Shown piece after piece: positions 1 to 7,191 of a stretch of DNA of 16,185 nt (position 1 is its first letter; the number at the start of each line of letters is the position of its first letter). The notes beneath the pieces are model-generated. The model did not search any database. It was not told where the DNA came from and saw nothing but the letters and a program-made list of their open reading frames with translations. The DNA lies in NCBI GenBank assembly GCA_021852325.1, contig JAJZNM010000013.1, positions 1 to 16,185 of the forward strand, in the 5' to 3' direction. This DNA comes from Pseudomonadota bacterium (GTDB lineage Bacteria > Pseudomonadota > Gammaproteobacteria > JAKAQQ01). The position numbers and the translations under genes were made by a program.

Positions 1-132
1 GGCGGGCTTCCAGGCTTGTCGGCACGAATCCGGGCTGGGTGTGGATCTGATGAGGCCAGGGACCCAGCTGGGCGTGCAGTCTTGGCGTCCATGGGCGTCA
101 TGGCGTGGCTGATGCCCTGATCCTGATGCGCG

Positions 133-1010
133 GTGTATGTGCGCGCTAAGCCGTGCCGCGAGCCGGACACTCCGGGGTCAGGTGGCTTGTTTCCAGCACT
201 CAAGGATGTAGCAAAACGAAGGCATTTTGCGTACGCGACTTTACAGACGGACTCCTGGCGGCGGCACGCCATCAAAACACGGCTGGTGGTCCAGCCGAAT
301 GAGGTCTGGAGCTTGGCCATCACGAAACTGAAGGGGTCTGTGCAGAGGTGGGAGCGGATAATCCAGATCCTCCTGAACGTCGAATCGGCCCACCGCCTCA
401 GAGGGACGCTGTTGACTGTACACCATGAGGCGTGAAGCGGGCGGCACGATCTGGATTGGGATGAGTTCCACAAATGGCTCGCCTTTGCCATTCTGCGTGA
501 TGGCTCTACGCTGAGTCCTGACCCTGCGGGAGGTAGAGCCTCATTGGCTGGTCATCACAGGCGGTGGACCCAGAGTGCTCGCAGAACGACTTCTCGTTTT
601 ATCCTTGGCGTCCACGACCAGTGCTTAGACGCCGATTTCTTGTCTTGTGTTCATGCAGCGACTCACCGCAAAGCCCATCAGCATCTTGCTGATATCATTA
701 CCCTTCTCTGATCTGACAGCCGCCCGAAGGTTCCGGATGACCATCGGTACTCCGAGGCGCAGTTCAAGACCCTGAAGTACCGGGATGGTTTCCCAGTGCG
801 ATTCGGCTCGATCAGGAAGCCTGCGCACGACCAGAGCCTGGATCCATCCACCGAAAAAGGAGCCGACCCCATTCACCATCACACCCGCTGGCGCTCAAAT
901 CTCATGACACCTAGTTTTCCAAACTCATTGACACCTTCCGAGAGGTGCATGCCGATGCAAAACAATCCCGTCAGCGATCAGCCGCGCATCCCATGATCTT
1001 GATGGGGCGG
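133..1010 (+). pseudogene. decayed IS3-family transposase (orfB-like, integrase core)
   Basis: This is a remnant of an IS3-family DDE transposase. In one frame, 133-435 encodes RRHFAYA and then PNEVWSLAITKLKGSV, which matches the usual start of the integrase core (PNQVWSWDITKLRGPV), and ends near HHEA. After a stop at 433-435 the same frame continues with VHAATHRKAHQHLADI (usual form HADRG...SKPVAHLLADL). After another stop near 709 comes SRPKVPDDHRYSEAQFKTLKY (718-780), close to the family's SRPHVSDDN.YSEAQFKTLKY block, and then RFGSI. The ending appears to slip into the third frame near 945 (VHADAKQSRQRSAAHP). Two of the three catalytic acids are gone: WDIT has become LAIT and HADRG has become HAATH; the Glu of SEAQF remains. 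The distance between the first and last blocks is about 40 codons longer than I expect, so there may also be an internal insertion. No terminal inverted repeats or target duplication could be fixed, so the boundaries are approximate. It is certainly inactive. Confidence 0.82.
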
Positions 1011-1081
1011 TAAAATCTTCCGGAGCAATGAATCAGGGGATCCACCAACTCCTTACAAAACTTGCTGGCTTGATTCGGCAC

Positions 1082-1837
1082 TTATCCTGAAATGCGGATC
1101 CTGCAATCACAGACCAGTGGGAGGTGGTCTGAATACCGCACACGAGGTATCCGGAAGTCCCGGATCTCGATTTCAGGGCTTGCCAGGATGAAATCCAGTT
1201 GCTTTTTGGGTGTCGAACTGGGATAAGTCGGCCAGCCATCCGGATTGGCCGTCCGGAGACGGGTGGCTGCCATGAAGAGTTTGATTTCGTAGTCTCCCCA
1301 AAGGGTATTGAAGTCGCCTGCGACGATCACCGGCTTGTTCCGCGTGCACACGAGATCATAGAGATCCGAGAGCTGATAATGGCGGTGGCGGTATTTGAGG
1401 GACAGGTGGACCAGGAAAATGTTCACGCGATCGAGCTGGAGTTCGATGAGCAGGCGTTTTACGCCAGTGTCGAAATAGTGAAACTGGACCTGGCCTTGGC
1501 CGTCCCGGGTGATGAACGCATTGGCCTGCTTGCGCACCACCGGGAGGCGTTTCATGAGCGAGGTGGGAGCGTATTTGCATTCCCAGTGGGCACCCCGTCC
1601 TCCGAGGGACGTCGCGATCGCCTCGGCCTGGTTGACGGCCCCGCTCCGGAGTGAGCCGCTGTCGACTTCGAGAAGCGCCAGGATATCGGGTTCGAGCGAA
1701 CTGAGATAGCGGCAAAGCCGTGGGAGCTTGATCTGGGTGTCCCTGAGATAGCCGGCACCGGGAACCGGGAGGTTGAATCGTTTTCCCGTGCCAGTGGCAT
1801 AGCGGATGTTGTAGACAACGAGTCGGAAGGTTTGCAA
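1082..1837 (-). CDS. endonuclease/exonuclease/phosphatase (EEP) family protein
   Basis: A 251-residue protein of the EEP superfamily (DNase I / exonuclease III / phosphatase fold), so a metal-dependent phosphodiesterase or phosphatase. Visible family residues in order: Asn10 in VVYNIRY, Glu57 in ALLEVDSGS (metal ligand), His144 in LVHLSLK, Asp175 and Asn177 in VAGDFNT, Asp215 in KQLDFIL, and Asp237-His238 in YSDHLP (catalytic pair). Length is normal for a single-domain member, and there is no signal peptide. The start is TTG: the frame has a TAA about ten codons upstream and no ATG or GTG between. The AGGA upstream is rather far (14 nt), so the start is uncertain. A sigma70-like promoter sits just upstream (1876-1904). 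The gene is divergent from glk. The substrate cannot be told from sequence; the family includes DNA-repair nucleases, lipid phosphatases and others. Confidence 0.85.
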   Translation of the reverse strand: MQTFRLVVYNIRYATGTGKRFNLPVPGAGYLRDTQIKLPRLCRYLSSLEPDILALLEVDSGSLRSGAVNQAEAIATSLGGRGAHWECKYAPTSLMKRLPVVRKQANAFITRDGQGQVQFHYFDTGVKRLLIELQLDRVNIFLVHLSLKYRHRHYQLSDLYDLVCTRNKPVIVAGDFNTLWGDYEIKLFMAATRLRTANPDGWPTYPSSTPKKQLDFILASPEIEIRDFRIPRVRYSDHLPLVCDCRIRISG

Positions 1838-1875
1838 CGGTTGATGGCCAATCCTGAAAAGCCCATTTTAATCCG

Positions 1876-1904
1876 CTTGTACATCTGCGGCATTCCTGGG
1901 TCAA
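1876..1904 (-). promoter_or_regulatory. sigma70-like promoter for the EEP-family gene
   Basis: On the minus strand TTGACC (1904-1899, five of six to consensus) is followed by a 17-nt spacer and TACAAG (1881-1876, four of six). Transcription would begin near 1869, leaving about 30 nt of leader before the TTG start at 1837. This supports that start. Prediction by eye only. Confidence 0.4.
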
Positions 1905-1987
1905 GCTGGTAGAATCAGGATGAGCAGTTCCGGAAGCGGAGTTGGCCGGCCTGCTTTTGATCGACCCCTCGATGAGGTGAGGCTCGG

Positions 1988-3016
1988 ATGACGGATACAC
2001 CACCCAGCCGATATCTGGCCGGTGACATCGGCGGCACTAAGGCATTGCTCGAGATTTTCGAGCACACGCCATCGGGCGACCAGGTCATCCAGCGGGCGGA
2101 GAAGGCGAGCGCGGACTTCCCCTCGTTTGAAGCCTTACTCACTGATTTCATGAAAGCGCAGGACATCTCGGTCGGTGCAGCGGCTTTCTCCGTCGCGGCC
2201 CCACTGCAAGAAGGGCACGGCCGCTTTACCAACCTGCCTTGGGAGATGGATGAAACGGTCGTGGCCAGTGCCATCGGCGTGCCCCGCCTGCGATTGGTCA
2301 ACGATTTTGTCGCTGCGGCCATCGGTATCCCGGATCTTGCATCCAAAGATCTCATCTGGCTCAACCCCATACCGTTGGATCCTCGGGGCGTCCGTGTGGT
2401 CCTTGGGGCCGGAACCGGGCTCGGGCAGGGTTTTGCGACGCCTGGACCCGATGGTCAGGAATTCGCCGCTTGGCCATCCGAGGGCGGACACGTCGATTTT
2501 GCCCCCCGTTCGGAGGAAGAAGTGGAGATCTGGAGGTGGGTGTACCAGGTCGTCGGGGGGCGCGTCGGCTGTGAACGGCTGGTTTCGGGAGGAGGGTTAA
2601 GCCTCCTCTACGCGTTTTATGCCGCGAAACGCGAACACCGTCCGCCGGAGCCTCACGATCTCGAGACCATCACCCCGGCCGCCGTGACCGAAGCGTGCCT
2701 GAACGGGCAAGAGCCTTCAGCACGTCAGGCCGTCGACAAGTTTCTGGATCTCCTGGGCAGTGTTGCCGGTAATGTGGCGCTGACTTTTCTCCCGACCGGC
2801 GGGGTGTATCTGGCCGGAGGCGTGATCACGCATCTTGCCTCGGAGGTATCGCGAAGCCCGCTGTTGCGCTCCTTCGCCGACAAGGGGCGGTTGTCCGAGG
2901 TCGTCTGGAGGTGCCCTTTGGCGCTCGTCCAAAATCCGGAACTCGAACTCATGGGCGCACGGCACGTGGCGGTTCAACTGGGCGTCGAGGAAGCGTTCGC
3001 GAGCAAGTCCTCATAG
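1988..3016 (+). CDS. glk: glucokinase
   Basis: ATP-dependent glucokinase of the bacterial Glk family (ROK-unrelated type), 342 residues against a usual 320-340; cytoplasmic, converting glucose to glucose-6-phosphate. Phosphate-1 loop LAGDIGGTKALLEIF (Asp13-Thr17), LVNDFVAAAIGI with the catalytic Asp106, the adenosine/phosphate-2 motif VVLGAGTGLGQGF (139-149), PSEGGHVDFAPRSEEE with Glu165 and His168 for sugar binding, and RVGCERLVSGGGLSLLY (192-208). The ATG at 1988 has a strong purine-rich ribosome site, GAGGTGAGG, five nt upstream. It is divergent from the EEP gene and convergent with glgA, overlapping its 3' end by 43 nt. In this neighbourhood it can phosphorylate glucose released by the GH15 enzyme and feed Zwf and the Pgi domain. 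Confidence 0.95.
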   Translation: MTDTPPSRYLAGDIGGTKALLEIFEHTPSGDQVIQRAEKASADFPSFEALLTDFMKAQDISVGAAAFSVAAPLQEGHGRFTNLPWEMDETVVASAIGVPRLRLVNDFVAAAIGIPDLASKDLIWLNPIPLDPRGVRVVLGAGTGLGQGFATPGPDGQEFAAWPSEGGHVDFAPRSEEEVEIWRWVYQVVGGRVGCERLVSGGGLSLLYAFYAAKREHRPPEPHDLETITPAAVTEACLNGQEPSARQAVDKFLDLLGSVAGNVALTFLPTGGVYLAGGVITHLASEVSRSPLLRSFADKGRLSEVVWRCPLALVQNPELELMGARHVAVQLGVEEAFASKSS

Positions 3017-4422
3017 ATCCGGAGGTAGGCGCGGGCCCGCGTCTGCCAGCTGGAATCGATGCTCATCACGCGGCGCTGGAGCACCCTCCAGCGCACGGGG
3101 TCGCGCCAAGCCCCCTCGGCCCGGAGGCAAGCTGAGAGAAAGGATTCGGATGAATCGGTCTCGTACCGAAATCCCGTACCGTGGAGCTCCCGGTCGGCAT
3201 CCTGGACCGTATCGCGTAGCCCCCCCACGGCATGCACGATGGGCAGCGTTCCGTAGCGCTGGCTGTACTGCTGGTTGAGTCCGCAGGGCTCAAAGTGCGA
3301 GGGCATGAGAAAGACATCGGCGCCCGCCTCAATGAGATGCGCCCAGGGTTCGCTGTGTTCGATGAGCGCCCTGATTTTTCCCGGATGCTGGCCCGCGAGA
3401 TCGGCGAGTCGGCGCTCGACATCAGGCATCCCGCGTCCCAAGATGACAAGCCGCCAACCCCGGCTGACGAGCTCGGGTGCGATCTCCATCAGACGGTCGA
3501 TGCCTTTCTGTTCGGCGAGGCGGCCGATGAAGGCTGCGAGTGGCCCGTCTCCTCCGGCAAGACCGCGCCGTTCGGCCAGCACCCTGCGGCATTGCTCCTT
3601 GCCCGAAAGATCGTTCAGGTCATAGCCAGCCGGAAGGTAGGGATCGGTCGCGGGATTCCAGGTGTCCGTATCGATTCCATTCAGAATCCCGGTAAGATTC
3701 GCCGTCCGTTTCCCGAGCACGCCTTCAAGCCCGTTCCCAAATGCCGGGGTGAGGATTTCCCGGGCATAGCTCGGGCTCACCGTGGTGAGCTGGCTGGCAA
3801 AGATCAGTCCGGCCTTGAGGCAGGATCCAGATCCATAAAACTCAACGCCTCCCTCGGTGCGCCAATACTCCGGGGCGAGGCCCAGGCGCTCGAACACATC
3901 ATGCGGAAAGAGTCCTCGATAGGCGAGGTTGTGGATCGTGAAGACTGTCGGGAGCGGGATCCCGAGCGAATGGATCCAGAGTGGCAGAAGTCCGCCAGGC
4001 CAGTCGTGGACGTGGACCAGGTCGGGTCGTAGACCCCACCTGCCCTGCGGGGAGATCCAGGTGCGTGCCAGCATCTCGCAGAGACGTCCATATCGCAGAA
4101 CGCCATCTGGCCATTCCTCGCCTGAGAGTTGGGCATACGGTCCTCCGACGCGGTCGGAAAAACCCGCCCCGCTGATCCAGACCACTTCCAGGCGAGTCGA
4201 GATCCGGGTTATCTGCCAGATGAATCCCGTCGGTCCGGATGTTCCGCTGCTCCCGGCGATGCCCGCCTCGCGTGGTGGGCTTTCCGGTCCGGTGACGGGG
4301 ACCATGACCTGGATCGTGTGTCCCAGGTCAGAGAGAGCTCGTGCGAGTGAGGCCGAGACATCGGCCAGGCCGCCCACCTTGATCCAGGGCGCGAGTTCAG
4401 GGGTTACAAAGGCAATGCGCAT
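2974..4422 (-). CDS. glgA: glycogen synthase (ADP-glucose-dependent, GT5)
   Basis: Transfers glucose from ADP-glucose to the non-reducing end of alpha-1,4-glucan. 482 residues, close to the 477 of the E. coli enzyme. N-terminal GT5 domain: PWIKVGGLADV with Lys15 for ADP-glucose, LVHVHDWPGGLLPLW (135-149), and FTIHNLAYRGLFP (161-173). After LNGIDTDTWNPATD (247-260) comes the C-terminal Rossmann half with IGRLAEQKG (Arg301, Lys306) and SHFEPCGLNQQYSQRYGTLP, carrying the catalytic-region Glu378, then VGGLRDTV. The start is ATG; no convincing Shine-Dalgarno sequence precedes it. Its stop lies inside glk on the other strand (43-nt overlap), and it is divergent from glgC. No glgB, glgX or glgP is adjacent, so branching and breakdown functions would have to lie elsewhere or be served by the GH15 enzyme. 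Confidence 0.95.
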   Translation of the reverse strand: MRIAFVTPELAPWIKVGGLADVSASLARALSDLGHTIQVMVPVTGPESPPREAGIAGSSGTSGPTGFIWQITRISTRLEVVWISGAGFSDRVGGPYAQLSGEEWPDGVLRYGRLCEMLARTWISPQGRWGLRPDLVHVHDWPGGLLPLWIHSLGIPLPTVFTIHNLAYRGLFPHDVFERLGLAPEYWRTEGGVEFYGSGSCLKAGLIFASQLTTVSPSYAREILTPAFGNGLEGVLGKRTANLTGILNGIDTDTWNPATDPYLPAGYDLNDLSGKEQCRRVLAERRGLAGGDGPLAAFIGRLAEQKGIDRLMEIAPELVSRGWRLVILGRGMPDVERRLADLAGQHPGKIRALIEHSEPWAHLIEAGADVFLMPSHFEPCGLNQQYSQRYGTLPIVHAVGGLRDTVQDADRELHGTGFRYETDSSESFLSACLRAEGAWRDPVRWRVLQRRVMSIDSSWQTRARAYLRIYEDLLANASSTPS

Positions 4423-4472
4423 AGGAAGTGCTTGGCACGTAGCGGTTAAGAAATGAAGGATCGGTTAGCGGT

Positions 4473-4537
4473 CATTCCCGGATCATAGCCGGGATTCGTG
4501 TGCGATGCACACTCATGGCTGACGCATCATTCCCGGA
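4473..4537. promoter_or_regulatory. glgA-glgC divergent control region: direct repeat and palindrome
   Basis: The 192 nt between the two glycogen-synthesis genes (4423-4614) contain a perfect 10-bp direct repeat CATTCCCGGA at 4473-4482 and 4528-4537. The two copies are 55 bp apart, roughly five helical turns. The first copy also forms a short hairpin (TCCCGG, 7-nt loop, CCGGGA, 4476-4494). Between the copies is a 15-bp palindrome, GTGTGC GAT GCACAC (4498-4512). A TATGAT -10-like box lies on the plus strand at 4558-4563 and on the minus strand at 4487-4482, neither with a good -35. A regulator controlling both genes is a reasonable guess; no known operator is recognised. Confidence 0.35.
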
Positions 4538-4614
4538 AGCATCAATGGAGCTCCAGATATGATATGGTGAAACGCATCAGTCGTTCCGTCACGCTTTCTC
4601 CCTTGGAGGTATTC

Positions 4615-5847
4615 GTGAAATCAAGGGGATTGTCACAGCGGTTTGTGAGCCGCCTGACCCGGGAAACGGTGGCCTTGGTCCTCGCGGGAGGGCGTGGCCG
4701 CCGCCTCAACGGATTGACCGAAAACCGGTCGAAGCCCGCCATGCCCTTCGGTGGCAAGTACCGCATCATCGATTTCCCACTGTCGAACTGCCTCAACTCC
4801 GGCATTCGCAGGGTCGGTGTCCTGACCCAGTACAAGTCCCACTCGCTCATCAAGCACCTCTTGCAGGGATGGCACTTTCTGAGCGGCGAGTTCAACGAGT
4901 TCATCGACATCCTGCCCGCGCAGCAGCAGAAAGGAAGCCATTGGTATCAGGGTACCGCCGATGCCGTCTACCAGAATCTCGACATTCTCTCGAATCACGC
5001 GCACGAATATGTGCTCGTTCTCGGTGGCGACCATGTCTACAAGATGGACTATGGTGAGCTCCTTGGATACCACGTCAACCAGAGGGCTGATGTCACGCTC
5101 GCCACGGTGCCGATTCCGGTCGGCGAGTCCCACCGGTTCGGCGTGGTTCGGCTCGATTCCGAATCACGCATCGTCGAGTTCATCGAGAAACCGGCGGAAC
5201 TGCCGCCTGAATGGGGAGGCGATACCCACTGTCTTGCATCAATGGGCGTTTATGTCTTCAACCGGGATTGTCTTGTGCAGTACCTCACGGAGGATGCTGG
5301 CCGGCCGGAATCGAGTCATGATTTTGGGCACGACGTGTTCCCGAGGCTGCTGGCCGAAACACGGGTCATGGGATTCCGGTTCGTCACGGCCGATGGCCAG
5401 CCGGCCTACTGGCGGGATATCGGGGACCTCGATGCCTACTGGCGATCCAACATGGAACTCATCGAGGTCATCCCGGAATGCAACCTGTACGATCCCGACT
5501 GGCCGATCTGGACCGCAACCGAGCAGGGCCCGCCGGCTAAGTTCGTCTTTGATGAAGCCGAGCGCCGTGGCATGGCACTGAACTCCATGATTGCGGGAGG
5601 CTGCATCATTTCCGGCTCGGTCATCCGGGATTCGGTGTTGTGCCGCAATGTGTGGGTCGAAGACGGCTGCAACATCGGGCAATCCGTGATCCTTCCGGGT
5701 GCCCGGATCGGCCGGGACTGCAGGCTCGTACGCACCGTGCTCGAGGAGCAGGTAGTCCTGCCGGCGGGGTCGGTTGTGGGCTATGATCCGGAAGAGGACG
5801 CAGCCCGTTATGAGCGCAGTCCGGGCGGGATTACGCTCGTCCGCTGA
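4615..5847 (+). CDS. glgC: glucose-1-phosphate adenylyltransferase (ADP-glucose pyrophosphorylase)
   Basis: Makes ADP-glucose and pyrophosphate from ATP and glucose-1-phosphate, the committed step of glycogen synthesis. I place the start at the GTG at 4615, giving 410 residues: GGAGG lies 5 nt upstream, and it leaves 18 residues before VALVLAGGRG, as in E. coli GlgC. In-frame upstream starts at 4498 (GTG) and 4564 (ATG) would add an unusual tail. Nucleotidyl-transferase domain: LAGGRGRRL (23-31), SKPAMPFGGKYRIIDF with Lys40 at the allosteric-lysine position, HWYQGTADAVYQN (109-121), GGDHVYKMDY with catalytic Asp145, and FIEKPAELP with Lys192 for glucose-1-phosphate. WRDIGDLDAYW follows, then a left-handed beta-helix C-terminus with repeated hexapeptides. 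Divergent from glgA; its last 17 nt overlap the enolase gene on the other strand. Confidence 0.95.
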   Translation: MKSRGLSQRFVSRLTRETVALVLAGGRGRRLNGLTENRSKPAMPFGGKYRIIDFPLSNCLNSGIRRVGVLTQYKSHSLIKHLLQGWHFLSGEFNEFIDILPAQQQKGSHWYQGTADAVYQNLDILSNHAHEYVLVLGGDHVYKMDYGELLGYHVNQRADVTLATVPIPVGESHRFGVVRLDSESRIVEFIEKPAELPPEWGGDTHCLASMGVYVFNRDCLVQYLTEDAGRPESSHDFGHDVFPRLLAETRVMGFRFVTADGQPAYWRDIGDLDAYWRSNMELIEVIPECNLYDPDWPIWTATEQGPPAKFVFDEAERRGMALNSMIAGGCIISGSVIRDSVLCRNVWVEDGCNIGQSVILPGARIGRDCRLVRTVLEEQVVLPAGSVVGYDPEEDAARYERSPGGITLVR

Positions 5848-7153
5848 CCTTGGGCCCGGGCCGCCGGCCTCCCGCCGCGGATCCGGCATAGCGGGCCCTT
5901 TGGCCGAGCTCGGTCTCGATCTCAAGTAGCCGGTTATATTTGGCGACACGCTCACCCCGCGCGGGTGCACCCGACTTGATCTGGCCGGATCCGCACGCGA
6001 CTGCGAGATCGGCAATGAAGGGGTCCGGAGTCTCGCCCGAGCGGTGTGAAATCATGGTCTGCCATCCGGCCGCTTGTGCGAGACGGATCGTAGTGAGCGT
6101 CTCCGTGACGGTCCCGATCTGGTTGAGCTTGACCAAGACCGAGTTGGCAAGCCAGTGCCGGATGCCTTCTGCCACGAGTTTGGGATTGGTGCAAAAGATG
6201 TCGTCTCCGATGATTTGAATCCGCTGGCCCACCTGCTCGGTCAGATGTTGCCAGGCTTCAGGGTCCGATTCGCTGAGCGGATCCTCGAGCGAGCAGAGCA
6301 CCGGGAAGTCCTCCACGAGCTTCGTGCAGAATGCGACCATCTCGTCCGAATCCAGGGTCTTCCCCTCGCTGCGGAGCGTGTAGGTCCGCTCGCGATAGAA
6401 CTCGCTTGCTGCGAGATCGATGGCCAAGGCGACGTCGGTACCTGGCCGGTAGCCTGCGCGTTCGATCGCCTGCGTCAGGATCTCGAGGGGTTCGCGGTTC
6501 GAGCGGGTGCGGGGAGCGAACCCGCCTTCATCTCCCACAGCCGTATTGAGCCCCTTGTCCTTGAGATCCATGCGGAGCACATGATAGATCTCGGCACCCC
6601 AGCGCAGCGCTTCAGAAAATGAGGGGGCGCCGAGAGGTGCGATCAGGTATTCCTGGAAATCCGCGCCCTGCCAGAGGGCGTGGACGCCGCCATTCCAGAT
6701 GTTCATGAAGGGGACAGGAAGATGGAAGGGCGGGGGTACGGGTCCACAGAGGGAAACATAGAGCGGGCACTGGTCGAGATGGGCGCGTGCACGGGCATAT
6801 GCCATGGAACAGCCGAGGAGCGCATTGGCGCCGAGTCGCGACTTGTCAGGCGTGCCGTCGAGCGCGATCAACCGCTGGTCGCATGCTTCCTGTGTGCCCG
6901 GCTTTAGTGCAACGATCTCCGGGGATAACACCTCGTTGACATGCCGCGCTGCCCGGAGCACACCCTTCCCACCGTAGCGGTTTTGATCCCCGTCCCGGAG
7001 TTCACAGGCTTCACGGCTGCCGGTCGAGGCGCCGGACGGGATCTCGGCTCGATGACGGCTGCCATCGACGAGGCTTAAGACCACAGACAGGGTCGGGTTT
7101 CCGCGGGAATCCAGGATCTCGCGGGCGTGGAAGTTCTCCAGGGACTGTCGCAT
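5831..7153 (-). CDS. eno: enolase (phosphopyruvate hydratase)
   Basis: Interconverts 2-phosphoglycerate and phosphoenolpyruvate. 440 residues from the ATG at 7153; a TTG 21 nt earlier is also open, but the ATG gives the normal enolase N-terminus (AREILDSRGNPT). Catalytic and metal residues are all present: SGASTGSREACELRDGD (40-56), His158, Glu168 in FQEYL, proton-relay Glu209 in VGDEGGFAP, Asp246 in AIDLAASEFY, Glu290 in SLEDPLSE, Asp317 in IIGDDIF, catalytic Lys342 in VLVKLNQIGT, SHRSGET (369-375), Lys393. It is divergent in places: NIWNGGVHALWQG where most enolases have NIINGG.HADN, and GAPARGER where GAP.RSER is usual. A basic Gly/Pro-rich tail of about 15 residues ends inside the 3' end of glgC. 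It lies 38 nt after pgl and is the last gene of the carbohydrate operon. Confidence 0.93.
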   Translation of the reverse strand: MRQSLENFHAREILDSRGNPTLSVVLSLVDGSRHRAEIPSGASTGSREACELRDGDQNRYGGKGVLRAARHVNEVLSPEIVALKPGTQEACDQRLIALDGTPDKSRLGANALLGCSMAYARARAHLDQCPLYVSLCGPVPPPFHLPVPFMNIWNGGVHALWQGADFQEYLIAPLGAPSFSEALRWGAEIYHVLRMDLKDKGLNTAVGDEGGFAPRTRSNREPLEILTQAIERAGYRPGTDVALAIDLAASEFYRERTYTLRSEGKTLDSDEMVAFCTKLVEDFPVLCSLEDPLSESDPEAWQHLTEQVGQRIQIIGDDIFCTNPKLVAEGIRHWLANSVLVKLNQIGTVTETLTTIRLAQAAGWQTMISHRSGETPDPFIADLAVACGSGQIKSGAPARGERVAKYNRLLEIETELGQRARYAGSAAGGRRPGPKVSGRA

Positions 7154-7191
7154 CGGTGCCCCGACCCGGTCCAAGCTTGACGCGTATTGTA

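Noticed and set aside
1..132. Possible coding or transposase sequence left of the IS remnant
   Set aside because: Short open stretches exist on both strands, but none has a recognisable motif; too little sequence to call.
1921..1987. Promoter for glk
   Set aside because: TAGAAT at 1910-1915 resembles a -10 box, but no acceptable -35 lies at the right distance; only the ribosome site is convincing.
1356..2003. Minus-strand open frame of 215 codons overlapping the EEP gene and its promoter region
   Set aside because: It shares the strand with the EEP gene in another frame and is Arg/Pro-rich without motifs; the EEP frame carries all catalytic residues.
3232..4032. Plus-strand open frame of 266 codons opposite glgA
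   Set aside because: Antisense to GlgA, whose catalytic motifs are continuous in the other strand; no ribosome site or family motif.
4498..4614. Upstream in-frame starts for glgC (GTG at 4498, ATG at 4564)
   Set aside because: They add 39 or 17 residues not typical of GlgC, while the GTG at 4615 has GGAGG 5 nt upstream and gives the standard N-terminus. The 4498 start also sits on the palindrome.
5853..5862. GGCCCGGGCC palindrome at the glgC/eno junction as a terminator
   Set aside because: No loop of useful size and no T-run; it encodes the Gly/Pro tail of the enolase and is explained by GC content.
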